This document shows, piece by piece, positions 34,367 through 44,910 of a DNA stretch of 64,000 bases. The stretch's first letter is position 1, and each line of letters begins with the position of its first letter. Made by a program: the position numbers and the translations under genes. The notes under the pieces are model-generated. The model ran no database searches. It saw nothing but the letters and a program-made list of their open reading frames with translations, and had not been told where the DNA came from. Source of the stretch: Helichrysum umbraculigerum (taxonomy: Eukaryota; Streptophyta; Magnoliopsida; Asterales; Asteraceae); the NCBI GenBank assembly GCA_949592205.1, contig CATIUR010000001.1, forward strand, positions 71,591,559 through 71,655,558. The letters are read 5' to 3'.

Positions 34367-34767
34367 ACAAACAGTCAAAAAGAGAATTAATTTCTCTTGG
34401 GAACCCAAACCAATTTGGCTTTGGGTTTCCCATGTGCATTCACATACTCAACTTTCTTGAAGATTATTGATTGTGATGCACTGTTGGTATTTGGATCTGT
34501 TAAATTATCAGACTTAATAGGTGTCCAAATCCAACTGATTTTAGACTTAACAGTGTTTTTTGGCTTAACAGTTTTAACTGTTTTACCAAATGAAGAGTCA
34601 GTGTTAATTTTATTAACACTGTTTTTGTATTTTGTTACCACTGTTTTAGTCTTTTTACTTTTGGCTAAATTTGTTATTACTGCTGCAGTAGATTTATCTG
34701 TAACAGTGTTTAACCTGTTAGCCTTTGAGTTTATCTTCTGAACTCTGGCAGTATGATTAACTTTTGA
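34367..34767 (-). other. Element B gag-protease linker with stops in the same frame
   Basis: After the gag TAA (34768-34770) the same frame stays open from 34767 to a TAA at 34387-34389, encoding a Lys/Thr/Val/Asn-rich linker that ends KAKLVWVPKRN. Three more codons later come TGA and TAG, just before the protease. Sireviruses typically have such a linker between Gag and protease. The stretch TTCTCTTTTTGACTGTTTGTGTAG-like, pyrimidine-rich and ending in AG, could be a splice acceptor. Part of the linker (34549-34712) is built from the CAGTGTTAA words. Confidence 0.6.
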
Positions 34768-37116
34768 TTAAAAATTTTGTTTGTTAATCATATTTGCTTT
34801 TGTCCATGACTGTTTTCTAATCCTTTGAACATTCTCAGGATTATGATAACAGTCATATTGAAGATGACCCATTTTTCCACATATAAAGCAAGTCTTTTCT
34901 TTTATCACAGTAACATTATTACCCAGTCTTTGTGAAATCATTTGATTCCAGTTTCTTTGATTACCTCTGGGTTTTTGATTTTGAAAATTCTGTGAAAAAG
35001 AAGTACTTGCTTTACATTTACAATTAACATAGTTATTCACATCAGATTTAACAACAGGTTTAGTAACTGAATTAACTTTATTACTAACATATCCTAACCC
35101 ATGTTTAGATCTGTTAGTGTTCAAACTCACATTCTCTAAGGCCAGTTTAGCCTTTTCCTTAAACATTTTCTTACCCTCTTCTAGTTTATCAGTTTTAAGC
35201 TCATAAACTAGACCAGTAATTACTCTCTTCACATTCTCACATGTTGACTCAGACTTAGATGATTCAGATTTTACACTCTTCTCACTAACAGATGTCCTAT
35301 CACTCTGATCATCTTCTTCAGTCCAATCACTAACTTCACCTTCAACAAACAACTCATCATCAGATAAAATTTTAATTGGATCAGCCTTTTTAACCTCATC
35401 TGTCATTCCTCTTTTAAGTGAATTGATATCAATTTCACTTTTAGGAGGAAAGTAGGTGTGATTATAAGGTGGAGGTACATTATTGTACCCTAATCCAGTC
35501 TTAATTTTATCATGAATATGTGAATCAATAAGTTTATTGACACTCTTAGAAGCATGTTCTAATTTATTTACATCAAGTCTTATGCTATCTCTTTCACATG
35601 TGACCTCAGTAAGTTTCTTAGACAACAACTCGACTTTATCTTTAAAAGTGTCTCTCTCCCACCTAGCATATTCAATGTCATATTTAAACTGTGTTGCATT
35701 GACTTCATATGCCTTTATTTGATTTTCCAGATTTTCAATGACTGCTATGGTGTGTTTACTTTTGATTTCCCATTGTTTTAGTTCCTCACACACTTTTATA
35801 TTATGATCCATGTAATGTTTAACAGTTTGTTTACAAACAGCAGAACATAATTTATTTTGTACCTCAGTAGGAACTTCTGACTTTTTGTCAGATTCTGCAA
35901 TGGCCATGAGACATTGATTCTTCACAACATGTTCTTCTTGATCACTCCAATGCCATCCACAGCCATCCATAGAAACCAATGCATTTGCTGAAGCACCCTG
36001 AATTGGAATGTTTCTAGTTTGAGTTCCATTGCTTCCAGCTCTCTGACCATTACCATTCTGCTCTTGCCTAGGGTTTCTGCATTCTCTAGCAAAGTGTCCC
36101 ATCTTGTGACAGTTGAAACACTCAATCTTGCTCTTATCAAACCAATTTGCATCATTCCTCTTGTATGCAAATTTGTTCCTACCAGTCCTCTGCATGAACC
36201 TTTTTGCTCTCTGAGTAATTAAAGCAATTTGCCACTTAATGTCCATCTCCTCTAGATCATCACCATCAAATTGTTCCAAATCTTCATTAGTAAGTGAAGA
36301 ATTCACATTACTTGCAAAGAAAGATTCTAATATCTGATCATTAGAACTGTTAGATGATGATCCTGCTCCTCTTGAAACATAACTAGAACCCATTTGACTT
36401 GACTCTACTTTTGTTCCAGCCATAGACATAAAAGCAGCATTGTGACTATACCCAGATGCTTGCTTCTTACTTTCCACCTCAGACTCAAAGTTCCTCAGAT
36501 CATTGTATATATCTTCTAATTCCTTGATCTCAATATCTGAACTCTGCCTCAATCCAACAGTGTAGATTGTCCATTCATCACCTAATGATCTTAAGAACTT
36601 TCTGTTAAGATCTTCTTTGTCAATCTTAACCTTGTGATTTTCCAATTCTCCAACTAATTTAGTAAACCTATCAAAGGTTTGAGTTAGAGTTTCAGTTTTC
36701 ACATGGCTAAAATTCTCAAATTGTTGCTTTAACAGAGATCTTTTATTCTTTTTGGTGTTATCATTACCACCAAACCTCTTCTCAATTGCCTCCATTAGTA
36801 CCTTGGGATCCTCACAAGAATCAAATCTACTCTGATGCTCATTAGGAATGGATAGCAACAGTGTACTAAGAGCCTTGTACTCTGTAGATCTGATTATTCT
36901 CTCTGCATCAGATGTTGGTGGTGGTCTCGGTTGCTTTACACCATCACCATCAAGCGTTACTGGTATACCATTAACAACAACTTCCCACATCTGATAATCT
37001 GTGAGAAGCATGTATTGCCTGATTCTGACCTTCCATAGGTCAAACTCATCAGGTTTGAGCATTGGAATCTTTGTTGCTTGAATTCCTTCATTCCCTTCAG
37101 TAGCCATTGAAATCAA
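34768..37116 (-). CDS. gag: Element B Gag
   Basis: 782 residues. Start at 37116; MATEGNEG four codons on is the alternative. The copia gag domain at the N-terminus shows FDLWKVRIRQYMLLTDYQMW, ALSTLLLSIPNEHQSRFD, AIEKRFGGNDNTKKNKRSLL and LPNRKFLRSL-type blocks. There are two CCHC knuckles, CFNCHKMGHFAREC at about residue 340 and CFICGKMGHLQYDC near the end. Between them is a long helical region (residues about 430-560) as in large Sirevirus Gag proteins. It forms the virus-like particle and binds element RNA. It ends with TAA at 34768. No break is seen in it. Confidence 0.9.
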   Translation of the reverse strand: MISMATEGNEGIQATKIPMLKPDEFDLWKVRIRQYMLLTDYQMWEVVVNGIPVTLDGDGVKQPRPPPTSDAERIIRSTEYKALSTLLLSIPNEHQSRFDSCEDPKVLMEAIEKRFGGNDNTKKNKRSLLKQQFENFSHVKTETLTQTFDRFTKLVGELENHKVKIDKEDLNRKFLRSLGDEWTIYTVGLRQSSDIEIKELEDIYNDLRNFESEVESKKQASGYSHNAAFMSMAGTKVESSQMGSSYVSRGAGSSSNSSNDQILESFFASNVNSSLTNEDLEQFDGDDLEEMDIKWQIALITQRAKRFMQRTGRNKFAYKRNDANWFDKSKIECFNCHKMGHFARECRNPRQEQNGNGQRAGSNGTQTRNIPIQGASANALVSMDGCGWHWSDQEEHVVKNQCLMAIAESDKKSEVPTEVQNKLCSAVCKQTVKHYMDHNIKVCEELKQWEIKSKHTIAVIENLENQIKAYEVNATQFKYDIEYARWERDTFKDKVELLSKKLTEVTCERDSIRLDVNKLEHASKSVNKLIDSHIHDKIKTGLGYNNVPPPYNHTYFPPKSEIDINSLKRGMTDEVKKADPIKILSDDELFVEGEVSDWTEEDDQSDRTSVSEKSVKSESSKSESTCENVKRVITGLVYELKTDKLEEGKKMFKEKAKLALENVSLNTNRSKHGLGYVSNKVNSVTKPVVKSDVNNYVNCKCKASTSFSQNFQNQKPRGNQRNWNQMISQRLGNNVTVIKEKTCFICGKMGHLQYDCYHNPENVQRIRKQSWTKANMINKQNF

Positions 37117-37205
37117 AACTTAATTTAAAAACTAAACCTCAAACAATAATACGAATAATCCCAGATCTTCCTGTCTTCAAAGCTTCACAAGCTCTGATAC
37201 CACTT
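37117..37205 (-). promoter_or_regulatory. Element B leader and primer binding site
   Basis: An 89-base leader. GCTCTGATACCA at 37191-37202 is the complement of the initiator-Met-tRNA PBS, three bases from the LTR. The very short leader is notable next to the 1.4-kb leader of element C. Confidence 0.85.
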
Positions 37206-37894
37206 TGTTAGTCCCTGTTTAACTTAATAAACAATCGTATATGATAAGCTTTGAATATATTATTGAGAAGTTGCGAAATCACACTCAATAATATTAAGAT
37301 GATCAACAAATATAAATTAATATGATGAACACAATAATATACCGAAAGCTTCAATCTTATTAATGATATAAGACGAATACACTTAATGTATTAGGGTTAC
37401 AGAAAACCTTGAAGCTGCGCAAAACCTTAACCTATCTAGGTCTAAAGGATCTCTATTTATAACACATAGAGTCCTATACAATCTCCTACGAATATGGAAT
37501 AAAATAACTTCCATAATCGACTCATACTTATCACAAAATCATAAACAGTTGTAACTACCATTCTGAAGTAAACAGTTGTAACTATTACACATTCAGTGGT
37601 AACTGCTTCAATTGTAATATAAGACTAAGTACAAATATATAATCAGTGTTAACTGCTACATATATAACTAACAGTTACAGATACATAAACAGTTTTAACT
37701 ACTTACAGACACATAACTATCAGTTGAAATCTATCTTCAATCAGTTGTAACACTTGTCTTCACTTTAGATTTCTTCTATCAGTTGTAGCTTTATGAAGAC
37801 AGTTTTAACCTTCAACACAAACAGTTTTAAATACTTGTACTCTTTGTCTTCTCATCAACAACAACTTCAACCCAGAAACAGTTTTGACCCAACA
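37206..37894 (-). repeat. Element B 5' LTR
   Basis: 689 bp, same ends as 17210-17898, about a dozen differences by eye. It carries the CAGTTNTAAC word series at 37546-37886. Confidence 0.92.
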
Positions 37895-39578
37895 TCCATA
37901 TCAAACACATACCCTGATTCCATCTCAGTACCAGTTTCATTGACCATTCTCTGAATATACGATAAATCAGTAAACGAGTAATCAACCGCTAATGGTCTCG
38001 GCCGGCCTGGAATATCATCAACACTGAAATAATCTAAACGTGGTACGTTTTCATTAGAAACATTTTCAATTACAGGGTTGGGGGTTACAGACTCTGGTCC
38101 TATTGACTCTACATTGGGTACCCCGGACCCAGACTCCCCCGAGGCAATAGACCTGGCCTCCAAAACATTAACCCTAGACTGTAACTCAAAAATCTGCTTC
38201 GATTGAACTTCAATAATGGCAGCCTGAGATGCATTTTGCTTAGATTGTGTCTTTAGCATCTGCTGCATCTTTAGCATGTCATCCATCATCTTTTGCAAGA
38301 AAGCAGGAGTGGGTTCAATAACCATTTCTTGTGATGGTTTAGAAACTGGAGCTGAAGAGGTAGACGTGCAACGTGCACGGTGGCGGGATAGTTAATAATC
38401 AGTATCTGCTGAATCGTCACCGCCGTGCGTACGTTTGCCGGAATCTTGCGGAACGTGACGACGTCCATCTTTTATTCGACGCTTAATTCGTAGATAACGT
38501 GCAGAATCATGAATCCGAATACTTTCCATTTGAGATGGATGTGGGACCGCACCGTCAGAATCCGAGGGTGTCGCACCTCCGTCCTGCAGCCCCACGAATG
38601 CAGAGTCTTCAGAAGCTAAGCCCTCTGTGGTATGATGAGAACCTGAATCTTCCGAGACATCCTCGACATGACCAAATTGCTCTTTCTGAGCTATCACATT
38701 TTCAACAGGCTCCCCCGCAACCTGTACCGGTACATTCACAAATGGTTGATGTTGTTGTTGCGGAGCCGATGCGTCCATGTATTGTGGATCAGGAGGTGGC
38801 ACGTAATTCGTATCGATAACTGCACCGAACAAAGGTGTATCCGGTGGTGCCTGAACCCCCCTCTCATAAGCAGAACACACAGCAAAGATTCTGTTCATCA
38901 TTGGCGTGATTCTCAGAGTATTGTCCTGATCACCCTGAGCAGTGAGGTTGGGATGATGACGATCTATGAAGAGCTGAACAAACCTCGGATACAATGCCCA
39001 TTTCGTATTACCAGCGTTAGCGTTGTCGACCATAGCCTTGAAGATAAACCCTGAATAATTGTAAGGCTTATTTTATACCAATGAGAGCATAGCAGAAGCA
39101 AGTCTGTAACTAATACCATCTGTCCCGGCCTTCCTGCTAGATAAACAGACAATGAAGATATGCATCAGGTATCTCCAGACCTTGGTAAGATTGGCCTTTT
39201 GATACTGATCCGTAGGAACCCCTGGATATCCCATCATGTTCATGCCACCTGTAATAAAAGCATTGTCAAAGTTGACAGGCATGTCTGGCTGATCATTGAA
39301 TTCTCTCGAATGCCCTGCTCTGTCACCATAATCTGAGTACCCAGAACTGTAGACACAATGCGAGGCACATTGTTCTCAGTAACTACCAAAGCATTTCTCC
39401 AGAAAGGACCAACAAGGTTCTTGTAAACATCTGTCTCATCCGAAATCACATGAAAGATCCGCGAACGACATAGAAATGCAATCATCGGACGAAACGGAGC
39501 AGCGTTCTTGTGAGTATCATCTAAGAACGCCACGGTGTTGTGACGAGGCTCATATGCTAAAGCCATATCTGAAAACAA
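37895..39578 (-). pseudogene. Element E accessory ORF, N-terminal and middle part
   Basis: Reads right to left from about 39578. The N-terminal block (VAFLDDTHKN, IAFLCRSRIFHVISDETDVY, NLVGPFWRNALVVTENNVPR, IMVTEQGIRENSMI) is collinear with the element B accessory protein. A frameshift near 39290 follows, then YQKANLTKVWRYLMHIFIVC, a TAA at 39073-39075, and LYPRFVQLFIDRHHPNLTAQ. After a TAA at 38392-38394 there is a helical stretch (LQKMMDDMLKMQQMLK; heptad-like) before the break at the element B insertion. It continues at 17209. Broken at four or more places, as expected for an old element. Same family as in B, function unknown. Confidence 0.68.
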
Positions 39579-41953
39579 ACAGTACAGAATAGATACTCGA
39601 AAGACATTAGCATAAACATAACATAGGTTACTGCAAATGCCTAAAAGATCAAAAAATTAAAGTCACAAAAGTAGGGTTTCATTGATATTATAAATAATTA
39701 CATAGTCACAAGTACAAATATTAAATCCTAAACCCTAAACCTTAAACCTAAGATACAAGGCGAATCTTACGAATATTCACCACAAGTGTATCTACAAACT
39801 AACGTCCAATGGATCTGAAGACATCAGATACCATTGAAGCCAAAAGGATCATGTCCCAATGATCGAACATGAGCTTTGAGACGCTTGATCGACCGATGAA
39901 GCTCTCAAAGCACCAGATACCCAAAAGACTCCACAACTGGAAGAGAATCCTTGAAGTCGTGGAGTTAGAAGTACGTAACATCCTTTGGGCAGAAGCAGTG
40001 AACACAGTCTTTCTTAAGAAGTTAGAAACCGAAAGAAATCGCCTGCCATTGCTGGATGAAAGTGGAAAGTTAGAAATAGCGACACAAATGTGTGTGACAC
40101 TGTTTTGTGCGACATCGTGGTTGAAGTCGCACACTGAATAGCGACTTTGTTACAAGGTCGCACAGAAATTGGTTCAAAATCACAAGCGACATCAACGGTG
40201 ATGTCGCATAAAATTGATGCGACGTTAAAGAATATGTCGCATTTTGCAATTTATTGTGAATTTAATCACATTTTCTTTATGTTGCGACGTTGTTAACGTT
40301 GTCGCGGGTAAAGTAGCAAGAAATGCGACGTAGCATGTGAGATCGTAGTAAATGCGACATAGCATGTGAGGTCGCAGTGTATCAGCAAATTACCAAATAA
40401 AGCGACATTGGCTGCAACGTCGCAGCCGACGTCGCAAAGACGAACAGACGTCCCAACCCAGAAAACCTTATGATCCAAAATTGGGGTTTTTCACGATTAA
40501 TGATACTACGAGATGCGGTGCTATCAGGTGAACACAAAAACATATATTATACCGCATCTAACAATCGTTATCGTGTTCAATTTACCCAAAAACCAAACCC
40601 CTAAAACCGCACATTTCATTCGATGATTAAACAAAAATTACGCGGTGAAAATAGGTAAAAAAAAGGTACCTAAATGTTGACGAAATGGAGTAGAACAAGA
40701 AGACGTGAGTGGATTGGATCGAAAGCCACTAGAAATCAAGATCAAATAGAAAAAATTTTGTATGTCACGATGTCGCAGTTGCCGCAGCTGATGTCGCACA
40801 CGATGTCGCAAATGAATTATGAATAGTGTAACGGACGACGTCGCGGGTAAGACCTATATATAGTCTAACCCTAATAGCGACATCGAATGCGACATTGCGA
40901 GCGACATCATAGACGATGTCGCATGACTGACTTGTGGCATTTTCAATTGAATTTTGATTTTTAGTTTTCGACGCACGATTTGAAAGTAATATGTGACTTG
41001 GTTAAACAGAACTAAAGTAAAATAAAAGAACTTTCACTAAATGATTAAAAGTAACAGAAATAAATAAATGAACACACCAAGCATATTATTTTTGGTGACG
41101 GGATTGTTTTGGGTCTGGTTAGGGATCATGTCAGTATAACATGCAGTAACTTTAGTAAAACTCATAACACTGCATATTTTACAAACAAGGTAGAGATTAC
41201 AAGACCAAGTTTTTCTCGGCTATCTCGTAACATACACTTGATATTGAAATTTAGGCATACATCAAACCTATTATGAAGATACTAGTGGCCCCAGATCTGT
41301 ACTTAGTACAACAGAGGGTCCCTTAGTATGAACAAAACAAGTTTAAGACTATTTGCATAACTAATGGATTCAGGTGTGTACATGAGTACAACAATAGTCA
41401 CCATTAGTTAAGCTAATAATCATATTATTACTATATGCCAATTTTGCACTTACATAATAATTATGACAGCGTATGGTAGTACCTTCATTCATCGATTAAG
41501 ACTTATGTCATACATCATATAACCATTTTCACAAAGTAATAGACAAGTTTTAATATTACTTCTTACTCACTCATAGACCGGTGTGTATCATGCCTACCGA
41601 TGCATCATATAATGAAGCTAATGTATATAAAAGCTATGTTAAATATGCCAGATAAACCTACTGACGCATCCAAGATAAACCTTAAAATTCCATTTTATGC
41701 ATGTTACCCGATGTACTATCATATCCCAAGTTGTTTACAGACACAACCCAACGTCTTTTTATAAATTTAGCAACCTTGCATTTTCTTTAGTACTAACAAG
41801 TATAAAGAATGGTTGTTGCTTTTCTTTTTTCTTTTTTTTTTTAAATAATAAAAGCACACATAAAAGCAAGTAAATATACAAAAATTAACTTTCCAAGTCA
41901 CAAATCACTTTTTAGTTATAAAGAACCTTAAACCAATCATGTTGACCAGTCCA
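39579..41953 (-). promoter_or_regulatory. Element E spacer between pol and accessory ORF
   Basis: About 2.4 kb without a convincing gene. 40079-40926 holds many TGCGAC/GTCGCA words, the same word as in the LTR and leader of this element. 41100-41930 is AT-rich with a T-run near 41831. A 90-residue open frame on the + strand at 39869-40141 (MSFETLDRPMKLSKHQIPKR start) looks protein-like in composition, but I recognise nothing in it. It is antisense to the element and I rate it low. Confidence 0.55.
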
Positions 41954-44910
41954 TCAAATCGAGAGCGCGAAAAAGCTTTTGTGAATAAGTCGGCGTTTTG
42001 CTTGAGGGTGTCTATATGGACAAGGTCTATCCCGTATAAAGTGGAACCTAAGTTCTATGTGTTTAGTCTTAGAGTGCTGTACGGGGTTGCGTGTGATGGA
42101 TATGGCAGCAATGTTATCTATATGAATAGGAGTCATAGTAAGAAGTAACCCGTAATCGTGTAGTTGATGTTGAATCCAAAGAACTTAGGCACAGCAGCTC
42201 GCAGCAGCAACATACTCAGCCTCTGCTGTAGAAAGAGAAACCGTAATCTGTTTCTTGCACTGCCAAGAGACCAAACGCGATCCTAGAAATTGACATCCCC
42301 CAGTAGTTGGCTTCTTATCAGTATTACAACCACCATGATCAGAATCCGAATAGGCAGTAAGAGCGAATGTTTTCTCATTTGAATACCATAGACCAAGAGT
42401 AGGTCTAACCTTGAGATAACCGAAAATTCGCTTTACCGCCTTCATATGAGACACCTTGGGCTTAGCCTGATAGCGTGAGCAGATTGACACGGCAAACACG
42501 ATGTCCGGCCTAGAGGCAGTCAAAAGAGGCAGTCAAATACATAAGAGAACCTATCATAGAATGATAGTCCTTTTCTTTGCAATCTTCTTCATCCTCAGCA
42601 GGTCTAAGATTGTGATTAAGCTCGATAGGAGTCCCATAGGTTTTACAATTGAGCAAGTCATACCTAGTCAACATGTCGTTGACATATTTTGACTGATAGA
42701 TACCTTTAGCAGACTGCTCAACTTGTACACCTAAAAAGAATGTGAGCTACCCCATCGCACTCATCTCAAACTCAGACTTCATGATTTGCTCGAAGTTCTT
42801 GCACATTTCCTCGTTTGTAGAACCGAAGATGATGTCATCCACGTAAACCTGCACGAGTAACATATCTTCTCTTTCCCCAGACTGTTCTCTATGGATGAAT
42901 AGAGTGCTATCAATGTTGCCCCTAACGAAACCATGTTTTATCAGATGAGTAGTAAGCTGCTCATACCAAAGCCTCGGAGCTTGATAAAGACCATATAACG
43001 CCTTGTTCAATTTGCAGACGTATTCCGGATGCACAGGGTCTTCAAAACCTAGAGGCTGCTTAAAGTACTTTTTACATCAAGTTGATTAACGCGAAATCCT
43101 TTGAGGGAGGCATATGCTAAGAAAATGTGAATTGACTCCAATCGAGCAACAGGAGCAAATACTTCATCATAGTCCAAACCCTCAATTTTACTGAAGCCTT
43201 GAACTACCAAACGTGCTTTCTTACGAACCACGATGCCCCGATCATCCATCTTATTTCGGTATACCCAACGAGTGCCAGTCAGGTGGGCACCCTTGGGTAA
43301 CGGAACTATTTCCCAAACTTGCAGCTTCTTAAATTGATGTAGTTCCTCTTGCATGGCCTCGTCTTTTAAGGCCTCTTCAACCTTCTTTGGTTCGATTTGA
43401 GATAGATGACATGAATCTATTTTTGCGACAAGACTCAAAAGTTGCAGAGTTGGAGTCTGTTTCACTTGTTGTCGTGTTTGAACTGCAGCATGAGGATCAC
43501 CAATAATATTTTCAATGGGATGATCCTTATGTACACGAGTCACTGGAATTGTATCCGGCACAAGATCCAGCTCCAAGTTGTTCAAATCTCCCTCAGTTGC
43601 AGGAGCATCTTCTTTCTTTAGAATAGTAGCAGATTCGGTTAAAGAAAGATTCTGTGACGCTTCATCATCTTCATCGTCGTGAGTATAGAACTGAGAATAG
43701 TTTGTCTCTTCTTCTTCCTCTTCCTCTTCCTGTAAAGGAGGCATGTTTGGATCAAAAGGAAGCTCCTTTGTATAGATAGTTCTAGAAGTAGAAGGAGCAT
43801 CCGAAGATGGTGTAGTGGGAGATGGTACAGTTGTTGTAGAAGCGGGTGTTGAAGGTGTAAATGTGGAAGCGGGTATTGAAGCGGGTGTAAATTCTGGTGT
43901 TGGGTCGGATGGTTTGAAAGTTGGAGCGGGTGTATCTAGAGTAAGACCAATTCCATGAAATAAGGTGACCAACTCTTCCACATGTTCTTTTTCCGGTATG
44001 TTGAAAGAATTAAAGACATCTTCATAATTGAAAAACCAATCCGGACCCGTTCCCTAAGGAGGGTCCGTGTAGCGTAGACATTTGATTTCAAAATGCTCCT
44101 CTATCCTGTTTGTTGACTTGTTAAAGACTCTTTTATTTAGAGAACTGACAGAGTATCCAAGGAAAATTCCCTCGGTAGCCTTATCACCAAACTTAGAGAC
44201 TTTATCCTTTGTAATCATAATTAAACAAGGACATCCAAATGGTTCTAGAAACTGCAAATTTGGCTTACATTTATTAAACAACTCATAACAAGTTTTATTC
44301 TTTTTCTTATCCGTAAGAACCCGATTCAGAACATAACAGGCCGTGTTAACAGCCTCGGCCCAGAAAATAATGGGTAGCTTGGAGTCAGCTAACATCGTTC
44401 TGGCTGTCTTGATGATTGTTCTGTTCTTTCGTTCAGCAACCCCATTCTGCTGTGGAGTTCTTGGAGCACTAAATTGATGTTCAATCCCTTTTGAAGCACA
44501 GTACATCTCGAGAGTTGAGTTCCTGAATTCCGTTCCATTATCGCTTCGTAGTCTCTTGATACTCAAGCCGCTTAAATTTGCTAATTTGTCAAACAGATAC
44601 ACTAAGATCTCAGCAGCTTCATCCTTTGATGCAAGAAAATAAACCCAAGAAAATCGTGAATAGTCATCGGTGATTACCAAACAATACGATTTTCCACCAA
44701 TACTCCTTGTGGATATCGGCCCAAACATATCCATATGTAATAGCTCCAACGGTGCAGCAATGGAATTCATTGACTTAGACTTATGGAACTTCTTACGAAG
44801 CTTTCCTTTGTGGCAAGAGATACAGTCGCCCTTTAAAGCAAATGACTATTTTGGTATGTCGCACCACGCACCGGTCGTTGGGATTTCTAATGGTGATGTG
44901 GCACAGCAGT
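41954..44910 (-). pseudogene. pol: Element E Pol remnant (integrase, reverse transcriptase, RNase H)
   Basis: Ty1/copia Pol in pieces, right to left. The zinc-binding end CISCHKGK and integrase (LLHMDMFGPISTRSIGGKSY, RLRSDNGTEF, APRTPQQNGVAERKNRT) lie at 44850-44054 and end at a TAG. The linker and RT start (GAHLTGTRWVYRNKMDDRG, KIEGLDYDEVFAPVARLES) are at 43981-43049, with a frameshift there. RT catalytic VYVDDIIFGST is at 43034-42747, with a TAG. RNase H (YSDSDHGG, VSLSTAEAEYVAAASCC) is at 42523-42185, with a TAA, and the last part at 42136-41954. A 13-bp direct duplication at 42513-42538 causes another frameshift. Element D sits inside the integrase zinc domain at 44910. Confidence 0.82.

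Larger units (their letters stand above)
17210..37894 (-). mobile_element. Element B: Sirevirus-type Ty1/copia element inserted in E
   Basis: The LTRs 17210-17898 and 37206-37894 are both 689 bp and differ at about a dozen positions by eye. They are flanked by perfect 5-bp TSDs TCCAT at 17205-17209 and 37895-37899. The PBS complement is at 37191-37202 and the PPT complement at 17899-17914, so the element runs right to left. Order: LTR, gag (37116-34768), linker, pol (34366-30802), spacer, accessory ORF, LTR. Without nested element C it is about 11.8 kb. The gag and pol domains are intact, but the accessory ORF is broken. Confidence 0.93.

Noticed and set aside
39724..39750. Telomere-like CCCTAAACC sequence
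   Set aside because: Only about two imperfect units; AT-rich plant DNA gives this by chance.
39869..40141. 90-residue antisense frame in the element E spacer as a gene
   Set aside because: Composition is protein-like but there is no recognised domain, it overlaps a minus-strand frame, and the element is otherwise decayed; not enough support.
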